Source: a virus
Virus record (IMG/VR): IMGVR_UViG_3300035670_001300
Coordinates: 1 to 22,892 of that record
DNA length: 22,892 bases
Reading direction: 5' to 3' (one strand)
The first letter of the stretch is position 1; each line of letters opens with the position of its first letter. The notes under the pieces are model-generated. The model did no database searches and was not told the DNA's origin. It worked only from the letters and a program-made list of their open reading frames with translations. The position numbers were made by a program, and so were the translations under genes. Positions 14,257-20,248 of the stretch are shown piece by piece.

Positions 14257-16212
14257 TTATGGTACCGGTGCGAGTGTGCATCGGCAGTTAATTATTTCGT
14301 CTGCTGTACCGTTCGGGTCTCCGGGGTATTTCAAACCGTTCGGGTAAGTGTCTGATATCGGTATAGTTTTATTACGCTGATCCCAGTGGCTTTTTCTTGT
14401 TTCACCATCTGATGTAGCAATCCATTTTTTCCGAGTGAAACCTTCGGCCTTGTACTGTTCGTCAAGCATTTCGTTTGCTATGCTTCCGATTTCTGTTCGT
14501 GCTATCGTTAATGCTCTGACTTTGGCGTTCTGATATTTCCCATCAATCTGCTGTGCCAGTTCCTGTACCGTCCAGTTTTCACGGGTGGCCTGTTCTGTCA
14601 GGTCGAGGACTTCAGAGCGCACGGTGTTCTGTGGGGTGACCATCCGCAAGCTGTGGTTGACGATTACCTGAGTCATCTTTGCGGATTCCTTGAACGCTAT
14701 GTCAAACTCGGCAAGCTGTGTCATTACAAGGTTCCGCTTGATGTTTTCGAAATTGTCTTCACCTATCTGCTCAATTTCCCGGTCCAGTTTCTCATCATTG
14801 ATGTACTTCAGCACCTTGTCAATGTATACATACAATTCAGTCGTTGCCTTGGCCTCGCTCCGTGACAGGTCTCTGATGTAGTTCCTCTGCCGGACGAAAT
14901 ACTTTTCAATGTCGTTCTGAAACTTGCGCTCTACTTTGCCATGCGCTTTCAGCCATTGATTGCCGAGGTAATCTTCAAACGCCTTTTCAGCTTTCAGCCG
15001 GTACCGTTTCTGCTCATCGGTTTCGATTGGTTCTGTGGTACCTGTGGTCGGTGTGGTCTCTATGCTATCAATGTCGAACGGGATTTCAAGTGCTTCCGTG
15101 ACCGATTGCAGGGAATATCCGATTGCCACCGCATTATAAGCCTGATTCAATGTTTCGGTCAGGTCTGACTTGAGTGCCGACACCATGCTGTAATCATATT
15201 CAAATCGTAATGTCCTGTCAGCGAGCAATTCCTTAGACAGCTTCCCTGCCATGGATGCAAGCAAAGGCTTAATCGTGTTTTCCCAAAAGATTTTGGTCTG
15301 CTCTTTTGCGTTGGCATAGTTGACGGATTCCGTGTAGCCAAGGACTACCGGCGGTACTCCAAGCAGGGAGAATATCTCGCCCTTGCCCATTGTCTTAAGT
15401 GCACTGTACCCCATATCCTTAGGGTTGGCCCCAGTCTGCTGGTATTTCAGACCCTTGCCGAGTATTGCAGTTTTCCCGGCAGAGTCCGCACCACCGAAAC
15501 GATTGTCCCATTCCGAGGACATCAGGTTAATATCCTCTTTCGTCAGTGTCTGCTCGGATGACAGAACGCCCTTGAGTTCCCCGCCTTTCTGCATAAGGGA
15601 TGCGTTGAAGCGGTCAGCATATGAGTTATTGATGATGGAAAACAGGGCATGCTTGATTACGGACGTGCCTTTCAGATAGCTTGCTCCGAAAGTCGAGTCC
15701 TTCCAATGGATGATGTCGTCCCTGGTGTATGTCGTTGCCTTACCGTTAAGCCTGTACTGGTACCGTATCTGATTAGCTACAATCTCCGGTGTGACATTGT
15801 TTGAGTTAATCGGCATCAGGCCGGTAATCGTGTTCCCGGTTTTCAGTTTGAGTATATATGCGTTTCCGTCCCACAGATAGTTGAACAGGACATACTGCAA
15901 GAAGTCCTCATAAGACTGTAGAGGATTCGGGTTCTCAAGCATCATTAGACTTGGGTGGTCAACATATTCCCCTGTTCTGCTGTTCCATACCTTCAGCCAA
16001 GGGATTATGCTGTTCTGTAGAATCTTGCGAATGCTTGAAGCAAGGTAGGTATTATACTCTGCGATTTTTTGCAGTTCATCTAAGTATGCGCTGTCTGAAA
16101 AAGCGCCTATCTGAAAGCCGGTTGTCTGCCAAGTTGGATTACTGACTGACTTGATAATGGTTTCGGTCGTGTGGGTGGCCTGTTTTGCTTTGAATATATC
16201 GGAAAAACCCAT
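14257..16212 (-). CDS. Portal protein (HK97 type) fused to a MuF / SPP1 gp7-like domain
   Basis: The ATG at 16212 (MGFSDIFKAKQ) is preferred over a GTG at 16248; AAGGG lies about 7 bases upstream, giving 651 residues. Residues 1 to about 385 match an HK97-family portal, including LWDGNAYILKLKTG, YLKGTSVIKHALFSIINNSY and FSLLGVPPVVLGYTESVNYA. A Thr/Pro linker (ETTPTTGTTEPIET) at about 384-398 leads to a helical region and then a Mu F / SPP1 gp7-type minor head domain: IARTEIGSIANEML, KKWIATSDGETRKSHWDQRN and the terminal EIINCRCTLAPVP. Usually these are two genes. The portal part forms the DNA channel; the MuF part is an internal head protein. No stop or frameshift separates the halves. Confidence 0.88.
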   Translation of the reverse strand: MGFSDIFKAKQATHTTETIIKSVSNPTWQTTGFQIGAFSDSAYLDELQKIAEYNTYLASSIRKILQNSIIPWLKVWNSRTGEYVDHPSLMMLENPNPLQSYEDFLQYVLFNYLWDGNAYILKLKTGNTITGLMPINSNNVTPEIVANQIRYQYRLNGKATTYTRDDIIHWKDSTFGASYLKGTSVIKHALFSIINNSYADRFNASLMQKGGELKGVLSSEQTLTKEDINLMSSEWDNRFGGADSAGKTAILGKGLKYQQTGANPKDMGYSALKTMGKGEIFSLLGVPPVVLGYTESVNYANAKEQTKIFWENTIKPLLASMAGKLSKELLADRTLRFEYDYSMVSALKSDLTETLNQAYNAVAIGYSLQSVTEALEIPFDIDSIETTPTTGTTEPIETDEQKRYRLKAEKAFEDYLGNQWLKAHGKVERKFQNDIEKYFVRQRNYIRDLSRSEAKATTELYVYIDKVLKYINDEKLDREIEQIGEDNFENIKRNLVMTQLAEFDIAFKESAKMTQVIVNHSLRMVTPQNTVRSEVLDLTEQATRENWTVQELAQQIDGKYQNAKVRALTIARTEIGSIANEMLDEQYKAEGFTRKKWIATSDGETRKSHWDQRNKTIPISDTYPNGLKYPGDPNGTADEIINCRCTLAPVP

Positions 16213-16250
16213 TAGTGCGCCCTTATGTTTTTCCAGTATATAGCGCACTA
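16213..16250 (-). promoter_or_regulatory. Inverted repeat spanning terminase stop and portal start
   Basis: On the minus strand TAGTGCGC (16250-16243) and GCGCACTA (16220-16213) form a perfect 8-bp inverted repeat around a 22-nt loop. The first arm begins with the terminase TAG stop, and the second arm ends directly at the portal ATG. The portal Shine-Dalgarno (AAGGG) is partly inside the second arm. Folding would hide the portal start and could couple its translation to terminase translation. Confidence 0.6.
16228..16248 (-). repeat. 21-bp direct repeat, copy before portal gene
   Basis: This copy is identical over 21 bp to 10793-10813 and begins within the terminase stop codon. It forms one arm and part of the loop of the inverted repeat described at this junction. 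Its GTGCGC part pairs with GCGCAC near the portal start. Confidence 0.8.
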
Positions 16251-17465
16251 TATGAGGTAGATTTTCGGCCTGTCCTCGGTGGCATCCTGTTCACATGCAT
16301 ACCTTATGGCATCAATGGCATGGTTGAAATTATCGCTGTATTTCCCGGCAATGTTTACCCCGTTCCGGTCTTTCTTATGGCTGTAGTTTTCAAACTCTGT
16401 AATGATATTGGTTGATGATGCGGTTATATATATCTTTTTCCCCTGTAGCCATTCCACACCATGCCGGATTGAATCAGGGCCCTTTTTCACAGGCTGTGCA
16501 GGTATGCCTGCCCGTTGTATCTCGTCAATGGTTCGCAGTTCCGCAGAGTCACACCACAGGACATCGGTGATATCCATGGCCTTCAGTTCGGATATAAGCC
16601 CGGATGTCGGCAGGCCGGTTTCATACAGCAGTTCGTTGATGTACAGGTTATTTCCGTCAAGGTAGCATTCCACCATGGCACACGGGTCAACCGAGAATCC
16701 GAAGTCAAGGCCGAGCCGTCTGCGTTTCAATCCATCGGGAAGGCTTTCGATAATCTGCCAATTTTTGAAGACCTGGTTCTCAGGGTCTGAAAATTCCCCA
16801 TGCAGAAACCGTCTTTGTTTTTCCTCTGACAGATTCCGCAGGGTCTCAAGAAACTCGTCGTCAATGTTTTCTGCGTTGTCCTGTGGGTTCATCTGAAGGT
16901 TTCTGTAATACTCCGTCCTGACCGGTGTGCTTTTCAGCGGGTGCAGACCTTTCACGAACAGCTTGTAAGACCAATGAGTTGTGCCCGGTGGATTGCAGTC
17001 ATACCACAGACGATTCGAGCATCCCGGCACCTTGTATGACAGACGGGTCTGCACGGTCTCCACCGTGTCATATGGTATTTCGGATATTTCGTTGAAATAG
17101 ATAGTATTGTATTCCCGGCCAAGTATCTTTTCTACTCTTATCTTATCGTCAAGGCCGTCACACCATATTTCAGCCCCGTTGTAGAACCGAATGAAAAGGT
17201 CAGATTCATATTTCTGATATATGGTGGCCGGTATAGACAGGACGGACAGAACCGCAGGGATGGTTTCCATCCATATACTTTTCTTAATGTGCTTGAAGTG
17301 TTTTCTTAATATGATATGTCTGCTTTTCGGGTGCTTCAATGCCCGAATGACAAGTGACATAACGAATATAAACGTCTTGCCTGACCTTGCCCCGCCATAC
17401 AGAAACACGTTGCGGTAATTGCGGATAAGGTCAACTGCCTTTTTTTGCTTTTCGTTCAGCTTCAT
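16248..17465 (-). CDS. terL: Terminase large subunit (PBSX/Terminase_3-like)
   Basis: The 405-residue motor protein packages DNA into the prohead. The ATPase has Walker A GGARSGKT at 24-31 and a Walker B-like strand TIYFNEISE at 121-129, where the usual Asp before the catalytic Glu is Asn. The nuclease domain begins at GLDFGFSVDPCAMV (D254) and continues with LWCDSAE (D306) and SDNFNHAIDAIRYA (D378/D384). Length is normal for this family. The start overlaps the preceding zinc-finger gene by 35 bases, with only a weak GCGGAA upstream, suggesting translational coupling. It ends in TAG at the inverted repeat before the portal gene. Confidence 0.93.
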   Translation of the reverse strand: MKLNEKQKKAVDLIRNYRNVFLYGGARSGKTFIFVMSLVIRALKHPKSRHIILRKHFKHIKKSIWMETIPAVLSVLSIPATIYQKYESDLFIRFYNGAEIWCDGLDDKIRVEKILGREYNTIYFNEISEIPYDTVETVQTRLSYKVPGCSNRLWYDCNPPGTTHWSYKLFVKGLHPLKSTPVRTEYYRNLQMNPQDNAENIDDEFLETLRNLSEEKQRRFLHGEFSDPENQVFKNWQIIESLPDGLKRRRLGLDFGFSVDPCAMVECYLDGNNLYINELLYETGLPTSGLISELKAMDITDVLWCDSAELRTIDEIQRAGIPAQPVKKGPDSIRHGVEWLQGKKIYITASSTNIITEFENYSHKKDRNGVNIAGKYSDNFNHAIDAIRYACEQDATEDRPKIYLI

Positions 17466-17928
17466 TTTTTTTCCGCTTGCGGTATTCCCGGTAATACTCT
17501 GCCGTTCCCGGTTTTGGCTTTTCGGGTTCCGCTATCTCTACCGGTTCATTCTTTTCACATTCCGGGCAGACGTAACGATAATCTGCATCATAACATCCAT
17601 TGAAATACAAACGATAAGACTTACCACAGATTGAGCAGTAAGGTCTAAGGATTATTTTCATTGATTCGCTGACTTTTTGCAAATCCTGCTTAATCTGCCT
17701 TGACAGGTACTCCACCTTATAGTGGTGCATATCATACCGCATGGCAATTATAATCCATTCGGATACGATGTCAGCGGTTCTGTCGTAGTCCATGGACGGC
17801 AAATTCTTTTTCACCATGGACGCGACGAGTCCACGCAGTTCATAATAGTCCGGCTCTTTGATATTACGCTGTTTTAAGTCTGTGATGAATCGGTATACCT
17901 TATGGCTGATTGTGCTGTCAAATTCCAT
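17431..17928 (-). CDS. Zinc-finger-like protein between the terminase genes
   Basis: The ATG at 17928 follows AGGGAG at good spacing and gives 165 residues; a TTG one codon earlier is less likely. The first 95 residues are helical (IVSEWIIIAMRYDMHHYKVE and LSRQIKQDLQKVSESMKIIL). Residues 97-125 contain two cysteine pairs, CSIC and CPEC, separated by 23 residues, a probable four-cysteine zinc site. The basic C-terminal tail (YYREYRKRKKNEAERKAKKG) may contact nucleic acid. The gene lies between small and large terminase subunits and overlaps both, so a role in DNA recognition during packaging is plausible, but no known family was recognised. Confidence 0.68.
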   Translation of the reverse strand: MEFDSTISHKVYRFITDLKQRNIKEPDYYELRGLVASMVKKNLPSMDYDRTADIVSEWIIIAMRYDMHHYKVEYLSRQIKQDLQKVSESMKIILRPYCSICGKSYRLYFNGCYDADYRYVCPECEKNEPVEIAEPEKPKPGTAEYYREYRKRKKNEAERKAKKGS

Positions 17929-18442
17929 CAAACTCCCTGCCGATGTTAATTTGTATGTTCGTTTGGTTGTGGATGTTGTCCATGCCGTCTAACTTCTGTA
18001 TGTTCATTTCAGCCGATGCTGATAACTGAGTGAGTGCCCGGACGTCTATAATGACGGATTCACCGTTGCGGTATCGGTCGTAATCATCCTTAAGTTTCAT
18101 CAGGATTAGTGCATCGGCAATTTTCTTCTTTTGCATTTCAGCCCGACGGCGTTCTGCTATGTCGGATGATATCGCTTCCTTGATTTCCTGTTCGGTTTCG
18201 GATTTCTTATCATTCGCAACAGATACTGCAAGGTTTCTACCCGCTTGGAATAATGCTTCCCACTGGTTATCTTTTGCCCATTTTCCGATAGTTGACTGGT
18301 TAATTGTTTTTTTATATTTTTTTCTAATTTCATCGGAAATTTTTTGCAGTGTGTGAAGACGTTTGCCGTTCTCATCGGCAAGCAGATAGAGGCTTTGAGC
18401 ATATTCTATTAATCGGCGTTTTTTTTCTGTTGCAGTCATCAT
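17918..18442 (-). CDS. terS: Terminase small subunit
   Basis: The ATG at 18442 overlaps the previous stop as ATGA and gives 174 residues; the longer reading would begin with GTG. The N-terminal part holds a helix-turn-helix, ISDEIRKKYKKTINQSTIGK followed by WAKDNQWEALF, which matches PBSX-type small terminase subunits that bind the packaging site. The centre is a charged helix (IAERRRAEMQKKKIADALIL) suited to ring assembly, and the C-terminus ends NIQINIGREFDGI. It precedes the large subunit by one intervening gene. The identification is strong by motif and context; the packaging site is not located. Confidence 0.8.
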   Translation of the reverse strand: MMTATEKKRRLIEYAQSLYLLADENGKRLHTLQKISDEIRKKYKKTINQSTIGKWAKDNQWEALFQAGRNLAVSVANDKKSETEQEIKEAISSDIAERRRAEMQKKKIADALILMKLKDDYDRYRNGESVIIDVRALTQLSASAEMNIQKLDGMDNIHNQTNIQINIGREFDGI

Positions 18443-18618
18443 ATTTTCCACTTTTTCATATATGCATACCCCTGTTTGCTCTCGTCATCATCAGGGTCAT
18501 TGAATCCGCTGTATACTCCGCATGGGTATGGTGTGTTGACCTGTGGACAAGTATCCGGGATGCATCCACGGCAATCTTTTTTCCGCATGGCCTTTTGTGC
18601 TTTCAGATGTTTCGTCAT
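18439..18618 (-). CDS. Small cysteine-containing hypothetical protein (59 residues)
   Basis: The start at the ATG at 18618 is chosen because it overlaps the upstream stop as ATGA. The product begins MTKHLKAQKAMRKKDCRGCI and contains four cysteines (CRGC, then TC and PCG), consistent with a small zinc-binding protein. The C-terminal half is acidic and aromatic (SGFNDPDDDESKQGYAYMKK). It overlaps the small terminase gene by 4 bases. The family is not recognised. Confidence 0.6.
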   Translation of the reverse strand: MTKHLKAQKAMRKKDCRGCIPDTCPQVNTPYPCGVYSGFNDPDDDESKQGYAYMKKWKI

Positions 18619-18977
18619 CCTATCACCTCGCCTTTGGATGTGTCCGTTGTCCATTCTATTTCACTGTACTGCATTTCATCGCCTTTCCGCTCTACCCTTA
18701 CCATGCATTTCGGGTCGGTGAAAATCAGGTTAATCGGTTTGTGGTCTTCTAGTATGTGCAGTTCACAGCCTTGAGGGAACAGTATATCTATTATGGTTTC
18801 CTCGCTCATCAGATTAGTGAGTATATCAGCCTTGACCTTCCCGTGCCGGAACGGCTCTAACATGTAGTACGTCTGCTGTGCAAGCGGTCTGCATTCGTGG
18901 CATTGAGTTTTGACCCATTCTCCTGTTTTGCCGTAAAGGAAGTCAGCTACCTGCCGGTTCAGTGCAATCCGTTTCAT
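18615..18977 (-). CDS. Hypothetical protein (120 residues)
   Basis: This gene overlaps both neighbours by 4 bases (ATGA), which supports the start at 18977. The protein begins MKRIALNRQVADFLYGKTGE, has a CHEC motif at about residues 26-29 and a single further cysteine pair far apart (C71, C90), and is otherwise a mixed alpha/beta sequence with strands such as CELHILEDHKPINLIFTD and MVRVERKGDEMQYSEIEW. No catalytic motif was recognised. It sits between the deaminase and terminase genes and may belong with the nucleotide-metabolism genes or with packaging; the sequence does not decide. Confidence 0.65.
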   Translation of the reverse strand: MKRIALNRQVADFLYGKTGEWVKTQCHECRPLAQQTYYMLEPFRHGKVKADILTNLMSEETIIDILFPQGCELHILEDHKPINLIFTDPKCMVRVERKGDEMQYSEIEWTTDTSKGEVIG

Positions 18978-19336
18978 GACATCTGCTCTATCTTGAGATC
19001 GTCAATGATGTATACCGCTGATATCCCGGCGGTCTGCAATTCAGCCTGACAGTTTTTGCAGACCTGGTTATGGCCGAACAAGAATATAATCGCTCCCTGT
19101 TTCTGCTCATCTGTCATTTCCCGAATGGCATTGATTTCTGCATGGCCTGTTTGCTTGCATTCCTGTACGCAATGATGGTATCCTTCACCGCTTGCCACCG
19201 TCGCGCGACGGCATTGGATGTTATGCTCTCTGCCATTGTCACCTATTGCCATGGTGCCATCTTTTGCTACAGCAAGCGCAATTACGGTCTGTTTAGCGCA
19301 TGGGAATAGTGATAGATTAGTTTTGCGTATCAGCAT
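18974..19336 (-). CDS. Cytidine/deoxycytidylate deaminase-like enzyme
   Basis: The zinc-deaminase signature is present: TGHAEINAI supplies the zinc-binding His and catalytic Glu (HAE), and VCKNCQAEL supplies the two zinc cysteines (CxxC), with Val in place of the usual Pro. An upstream C-rich stretch (CRRATVASGEGYHHCVQEC) may bind a second metal or the substrate, as in dCMP deaminases. dCMP deamination would feed dUMP to thymidylate synthesis. Three ATG codons in a row offer starts; the one at 19336 is best placed behind AAGGA, giving 120 residues. It overlaps the small membrane-protein gene before it and the next gene by 4 bases. Free cytidine or other bases are alternative substrates. Confidence 0.75.
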   Translation of the reverse strand: MLIRKTNLSLFPCAKQTVIALAVAKDGTMAIGDNGREHNIQCRRATVASGEGYHHCVQECKQTGHAEINAIREMTDEQKQGAIIFLFGHNQVCKNCQAELQTAGISAVYIIDDLKIEQMS

Positions 19337-19439
19337 CATCATCTTCCTTGTCAAGTTCCTGTAATATAGACAATCCAAAAATCAAAGCCCAAACTATTAT
19401 CAGACTTACCACAGCGCATATCAGCATGGTTGACATCAT
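19317..19439 (-). CDS. Tiny single-pass membrane protein (40 residues)
   Basis: A frame missed by length cut-offs starts at 19439, overlapping the stop of the preceding gene as ATGA, and ends with TAA at 19317-19319. It encodes MMSTMLICAVVSLIIVWALI followed by FGLSILQELDKEDDDADTQN: one hydrophobic helix of about 22 residues and an acidic tail. It overlaps the deaminase start. The combination of coupling, clean transmembrane segment and charged tail supports a real gene. Its role is unknown; possibilities include a membrane-associated regulator or superinfection factor. Confidence 0.6.
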   Translation of the reverse strand: MMSTMLICAVVSLIIVWALIFGLSILQELDKEDDDADTQN

Positions 19440-19720
19440 TTTGCACCTCTATCATGAAAGTATGTCAAGAATCCGGCATTGGTGGCAACGTGGTATATGT
19501 GAGGAAGTCCACTTTCCGGGTCAATGTCGCTTCCTTTTTGTATCTCGAGCAGATGCCTCATAAGCGCACCGGTATATCTGAAAACAGGGTCTTCTATCGT
19601 CTGCCATGTGTTGCGACCGTACTTTTCAGCACCGAATGATAACACCTTTGCTACTGCCTCAATCATTTCTGCCGGTACAAGTTGTACTGGATTTTTGCCT
19701 GTGTCGTGTTTTAATCCCAT
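19436..19720 (-). CDS. dATP/dGTP diphosphohydrolase-like protein (DUF5664 family)
   Basis: The protein begins MGLKHDTGKNPVQLVPAEMI and carries the family pattern: LSFGAEKYGRNTWQ, then RYTGALMRHLLEIQKG, SDIDPESGLPHIYHVATNAG. Conserved Glu, Asp and His residues on helices resemble the metal-binding site of all-alpha NTP pyrophosphohydrolases. Such enzymes cut dNTPs to dNMPs and may tune the nucleotide pool. The ATG at 19720 with AAGGTG upstream is preferred (94 residues); a GTG start at 19762 would add 14 poorly conserved residues. It is the first gene of the leftward operon, preceded by the long structured leader, and is followed by the membrane-protein and deaminase genes. Confidence 0.72.
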   Translation of the reverse strand: MGLKHDTGKNPVQLVPAEMIEAVAKVLSFGAEKYGRNTWQTIEDPVFRYTGALMRHLLEIQKGSDIDPESGLPHIYHVATNAGFLTYFHDRGAK

Positions 19721-19730
19721 CTTTTCACCT

Positions 19731-19892
19731 TTATTTTTTTGCCGGTCTTTCCCGGCTGTCACCTATCATTCCTACGAAGTCTGCCCGTATCTTCGGTTTG
19801 AGCCAACTGACATTCGGAATCTTGGTCTTAGTGTCAGTAATCCATACCGCTAAACCTGTCTATAGCCATGCCATGTTATCGGGTAGCGTCAT
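19731..19892 (-). pseudogene. Small ORF in the late leader interrupted by one in-frame TAG
   Basis: Within the 5' leader, a frame reads MTLPDNMAWL, then TAG, then TGLAVWITDTKTKIPNVSWL continuing KPKIRADFVGMIGDSRERPAKK to a TAA at 19731-19733, right at the Shine-Dalgarno of the next gene. The second part looks protein-like and its stop placement is typical of a gene upstream. An alternative is a +1 frameshift from MAIDRFSGMDY (ATG at 19869). No convincing ribosome-binding site precedes either ATG, so this may be a decayed gene, a recoded one, or chance. Confidence 0.3.
19741..19756 (-). repeat. Hairpin upstream of first late gene
   Basis: On the minus strand GCCGG and CCGGC form a 5-bp GC-rich stem around GAAAGA, followed by A-rich sequence and then AAGGTG. 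The tract after it is A rather than T on the transcribed strand, so it is not a leftward terminator. It ends the long leader shortly before the start at 19720. Confidence 0.5.
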
Positions 19893-19938
19893 TTCACATG
19901 GTCAGGGATGCTCTCCTGATTTCTCAGGCATACTACCC
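19871..19938 (-). ncRNA. Predicted pseudoknot in the late-operon leader
   Basis: On the minus strand the order is GGGTAG (19938-19933), a hairpin with AUGC/GCAU and CUGA/UCAG stems, GAAA tetraloop and GAGA bulge (19931-19908), CCATGT (19901-19896), CTACCC (19886-19881), GATA, ACATGG (19876-19871). GGGTAG pairs with CTACCC and CCATGT with ACATGG in an interlocked H-type pseudoknot. It starts about 11 nt after the predicted transcription start. It does not match a riboswitch class I know; the CUGAGA stretch alone is not enough to call a TPP riboswitch. Confidence 0.5.
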
Positions 19939-19955
19939 ACCCTTTGCTTTTAATT

Positions 19956-19984
19956 ATTCTATCATAATTCCCCGTTTCTGTCAA
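19956..19984 (-). promoter_or_regulatory. Leftward sigma-70 promoter for the late operon
   Basis: On the minus strand, TTGACA (19984-19979) is followed after 17 bp by TAGAAT (19961-19956), with TGA giving an extended -10. Transcription would start near 19949, leaving a leader of roughly 230 nt. The -35 box is one arm of the central palindrome. Confidence 0.78.
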
Positions 19985-19996
19985 TATATGTTGACA
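19979..19996. promoter_or_regulatory. Shared operator between divergent promoters
   Basis: TGTCAATATATGTTGACA is an 18-bp palindrome with one mismatched pair. Its two arms are the -35 boxes of the leftward and rightward promoters. A dimeric repressor bound here, for example the small HTH protein encoded at 20043, would block both. This is inferred from geometry. Confidence 0.6.
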
Positions 19997-20019
19997 TATT
20001 TATTTTAGCATGGTATAAT
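19991..20019 (+). promoter_or_regulatory. Rightward sigma-70 promoter for the early genes
   Basis: TTGACA (19991-19996), a 17-bp spacer and TATAAT (20014-20019) match the consensus exactly, with TGG giving an extended -10. The start would lie near 20026, leaving a very short leader with TAGGAG before the ATG at 20043. Confidence 0.85.
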
Positions 20020-20042
20020 TATTCCGATAATAGGAGTAAACA

Positions 20043-20237
20043 ATGGTAGACATTGAACGCATTAACGATGAATATAGGGATTATGTCAAGGGTTTAATCA
20101 AACGAACAGGTTACAACGTGTCCGGTAGACTGCTTGACATGTCACCCGCATACCTTCACAGGGTCGTTAATCAGCCGGGGTATTACGTCTCGGTGAAGCA
20201 GTTGAAAAGAATAGCCGATAAACTCGGCTCAATATAA
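20043..20237 (+). CDS. Small Cro/C1-type helix-turn-helix protein (64 residues)
   Basis: The gene follows the consensus rightward promoter, with TAGGAG 6 bases before its ATG. After a charged N-terminus the protein reads NVSGRLLDMSPAYLHRVVNQ and then VSVKQLKRIADKLGSI. The Leu, Ser, Val and Ile spacing fits a short Cro/C1-type helix-turn-helix, with DMSPAYLHRVV as the likely recognition segment. Its size is typical of phage Cro-like regulators. Its position beside the divergent promoters and their palindrome makes it a candidate for the protein that binds there. A plasmid-type or host-derived small regulator is an alternative. Confidence 0.62.
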   Translation: MVDIERINDEYRDYVKGLIKRTGYNVSGRLLDMSPAYLHRVVNQPGYYVSVKQLKRIADKLGSI

Positions 20238-20248
20238 GGAGGCCTCCA

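Noticed and set aside
19871-19938. TPP riboswitch, because of a CUGAGA stretch in the late leader
   Set aside because: The other conserved TPP elements, such as the ACCUGAU and GCGNAGGG segments, are missing, and the observed pairing is an interlocked pseudoknot.
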